Of a stretch of DNA of 6,067 nt, positions 5,304 through 6,067 are shown piece after piece. The notes beneath the pieces are model-generated. The model made no database searches and was not told where the DNA came from. It was given only the letters and a program-made list of their open reading frames with translations. This DNA comes from JANFXS01 sp022791155 (GTDB lineage Bacteria > Bacillota > Clostridia > Lachnospirales > Anaerotignaceae), in NCBI GenBank assembly GCA_949743895.1, contig CATJUX010000115.1, positions 1-6,067 on the forward strand. The letters run 5' to 3'. Numbering within the stretch: the stretch's first letter is position 1; each line of letters starts with the position of its first letter. The translations under genes were made by a program, and so were the position numbers.

Positions 5304-6067
5304 ATGTTACCTATAGAAGAAATCAAAAAACGGGAGTTTAATATATTTGAGATATTTTCAATTGCGAGAACTCTTTATAGAAGCTGCATAAAACAAATTT
5401 TAACAATTTCAATAGTGATTGGACTTCCTGTCAACATACTTTTGGCGAACGTCACAAGCTCAATGGCAAGCTTTCTTGAAAATTACAAAGACTATTTTGA
5501 CGTTATGAGCGTTAAACAAATTGAGATGATTTTAGAAGAAAGAGTTTTTGAAAGAATGGGACTTTATTATATACTTTTGATTATAATTCAGGCAATGCTT
5601 TTTCCTCTCATAACAATGGCGGTTGCGCGCGTGTGTGAAGATTTGCTTTATGGAAAGATAACAAACCCTTTTGACGCCATGAAAGAGAGTTTTGCCTGTG
5701 GCGCGGTTTTGATATTGGCCTCGTTCATACATGAGCTTCTTATATGGTCGGGCATGTTGTTTTTCATAATACCGGCTATGATTATATATGTAATTTTATA
5801 TTTTTATGTTTATGCCATAGTTTTGGACAAAAAGGGCGTCATTTCATCACTGAAATTCAGCATTGACCTTGTCAGCGGCATGTTCATCAAAACCGCTGGA
5901 GCTGTCATTATTATATTTGTGCTTGACTATTCATTGGAGTTTACAATAAATTTGCTTTTCGCTCTTATCAACTTTAATTACAATTTGACTATAGAAATTT
6001 TGTCTGGAGTTGTGAGAACAATGGCGGGCAGCTTCTTTGTTGTGGCCACAACGATCTATTATATAAA
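5304..6067 (+). CDS. Multi-pass membrane protein, 3' end cut off by the window
   Basis: The frame starts at ATG 5304, five bases after GGAGG (5294-5298), and stays open to the window end for 254 codons without a stop. The product begins with a short charged segment (IEEIKKREFN, residues 4-13). Probable hydrophobic membrane segments then lie at about 30-50, 88-108, 131-150, 151-173, 194-214 and 235-254. A charged, probably soluble loop at 57-86 separates the first two. The SLKFSIDLVSG stretch (182-192) followed by a hydrophobic helix resembles the repeated layout of bacterial GPDPase-membrane-domain/YciC/DUF975-like integral membrane proteins; this is a weak resemblance from pattern only. It has no evident metabolic link to the upstream enzymes and probably its own promoter. 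The function is unknown. Confidence 0.8.
   Translation, partial: MLPIEEIKKREFNIFEIFSIARTLYRSCIKQILTISIVIGLPVNILLANVTSSMASFLENYKDYFDVMSVKQIEMILEERVFERMGLYYILLIIIQAMLFPLITMAVARVCEDLLYGKITNPFDAMKESFACGAVLILASFIHELLIWSGMLFFIIPAMIIYVILYFYVYAIVLDKKGVISSLKFSIDLVSGMFIKTAGAVIIIFVLDYSLEFTINLLFALINFNYNLTIEILSGVVRTMAGSFFVVATTIYYI

Noticed and set aside
1..6067. CRISPR arrays, tRNA/rRNA genes, insertion sequences, attachment sites
   Set aside because: I saw no regularly spaced repeats, no cloverleaf or rRNA-like stretches, no transposase or integrase coding and no terminal inverted repeats.

Overview
The window is AT-rich, with dense Shine-Dalgarno sites, frequent ATA and AGA codons and every gene on the + strand. 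This suggests a low-GC Firmicute, most likely a clostridial anaerobe. That assignment is inferred from composition and RBS style; the window contains no marker gene.

Layout. Positions 1-293 are a non-coding, AT-rich leader with a candidate promoter (TTGACA at 71) and a region able to fold into a closed multi-stem RNA (116-249). Four genes follow: a SAF-domain small subunit (294-587) and a large subunit (675-1835) of a split UxaA/GarD/SuyAB-type dehydratase or lyase; a PdxA-family dehydrogenase starting at a TTG (1899-2900); and a class I PLP aminotransferase (3032-4201). A strong intrinsic terminator (4233-4280) ends this block. After it come an Amidohydro_2-type metal hydrolase (4366-5172) and, from its own probable promoter, a multi-pass membrane protein that runs off the right edge (5304-6067).

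How the genes may work together. UxaA-family enzymes eliminate water (or sulfite, in SuyAB) from 2,3-dihydroxy-acid-type substrates. PdxA-family enzymes oxidise a hydroxy group, often with decarboxylation; PdxA2 members act on 4-phospho-threonate/erythronate and TphB-like members on cis-dihydrodiols. The aminotransferase would interconvert a 2-oxo acid and an amino acid. Together these suggest a small catabolic operon for a hydroxy acid, sugar acid or amino-hydroxy acid. The amidohydrolase could supply a lactonase, hydratase or decarboxylase step. No kinase (DUF1537), aldolase, transporter or regulator is visible, so the substrate cannot be named. Both dehydratase subunits differ from E. coli UxaA at motif histidines, which argues against simply calling it altronate dehydratase.

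The most notable non-coding features are the structured leader, a perfect hairpin directly abutting the aminotransferase Shine-Dalgarno, and intercistronic palindromes between the two dehydratase subunit genes.
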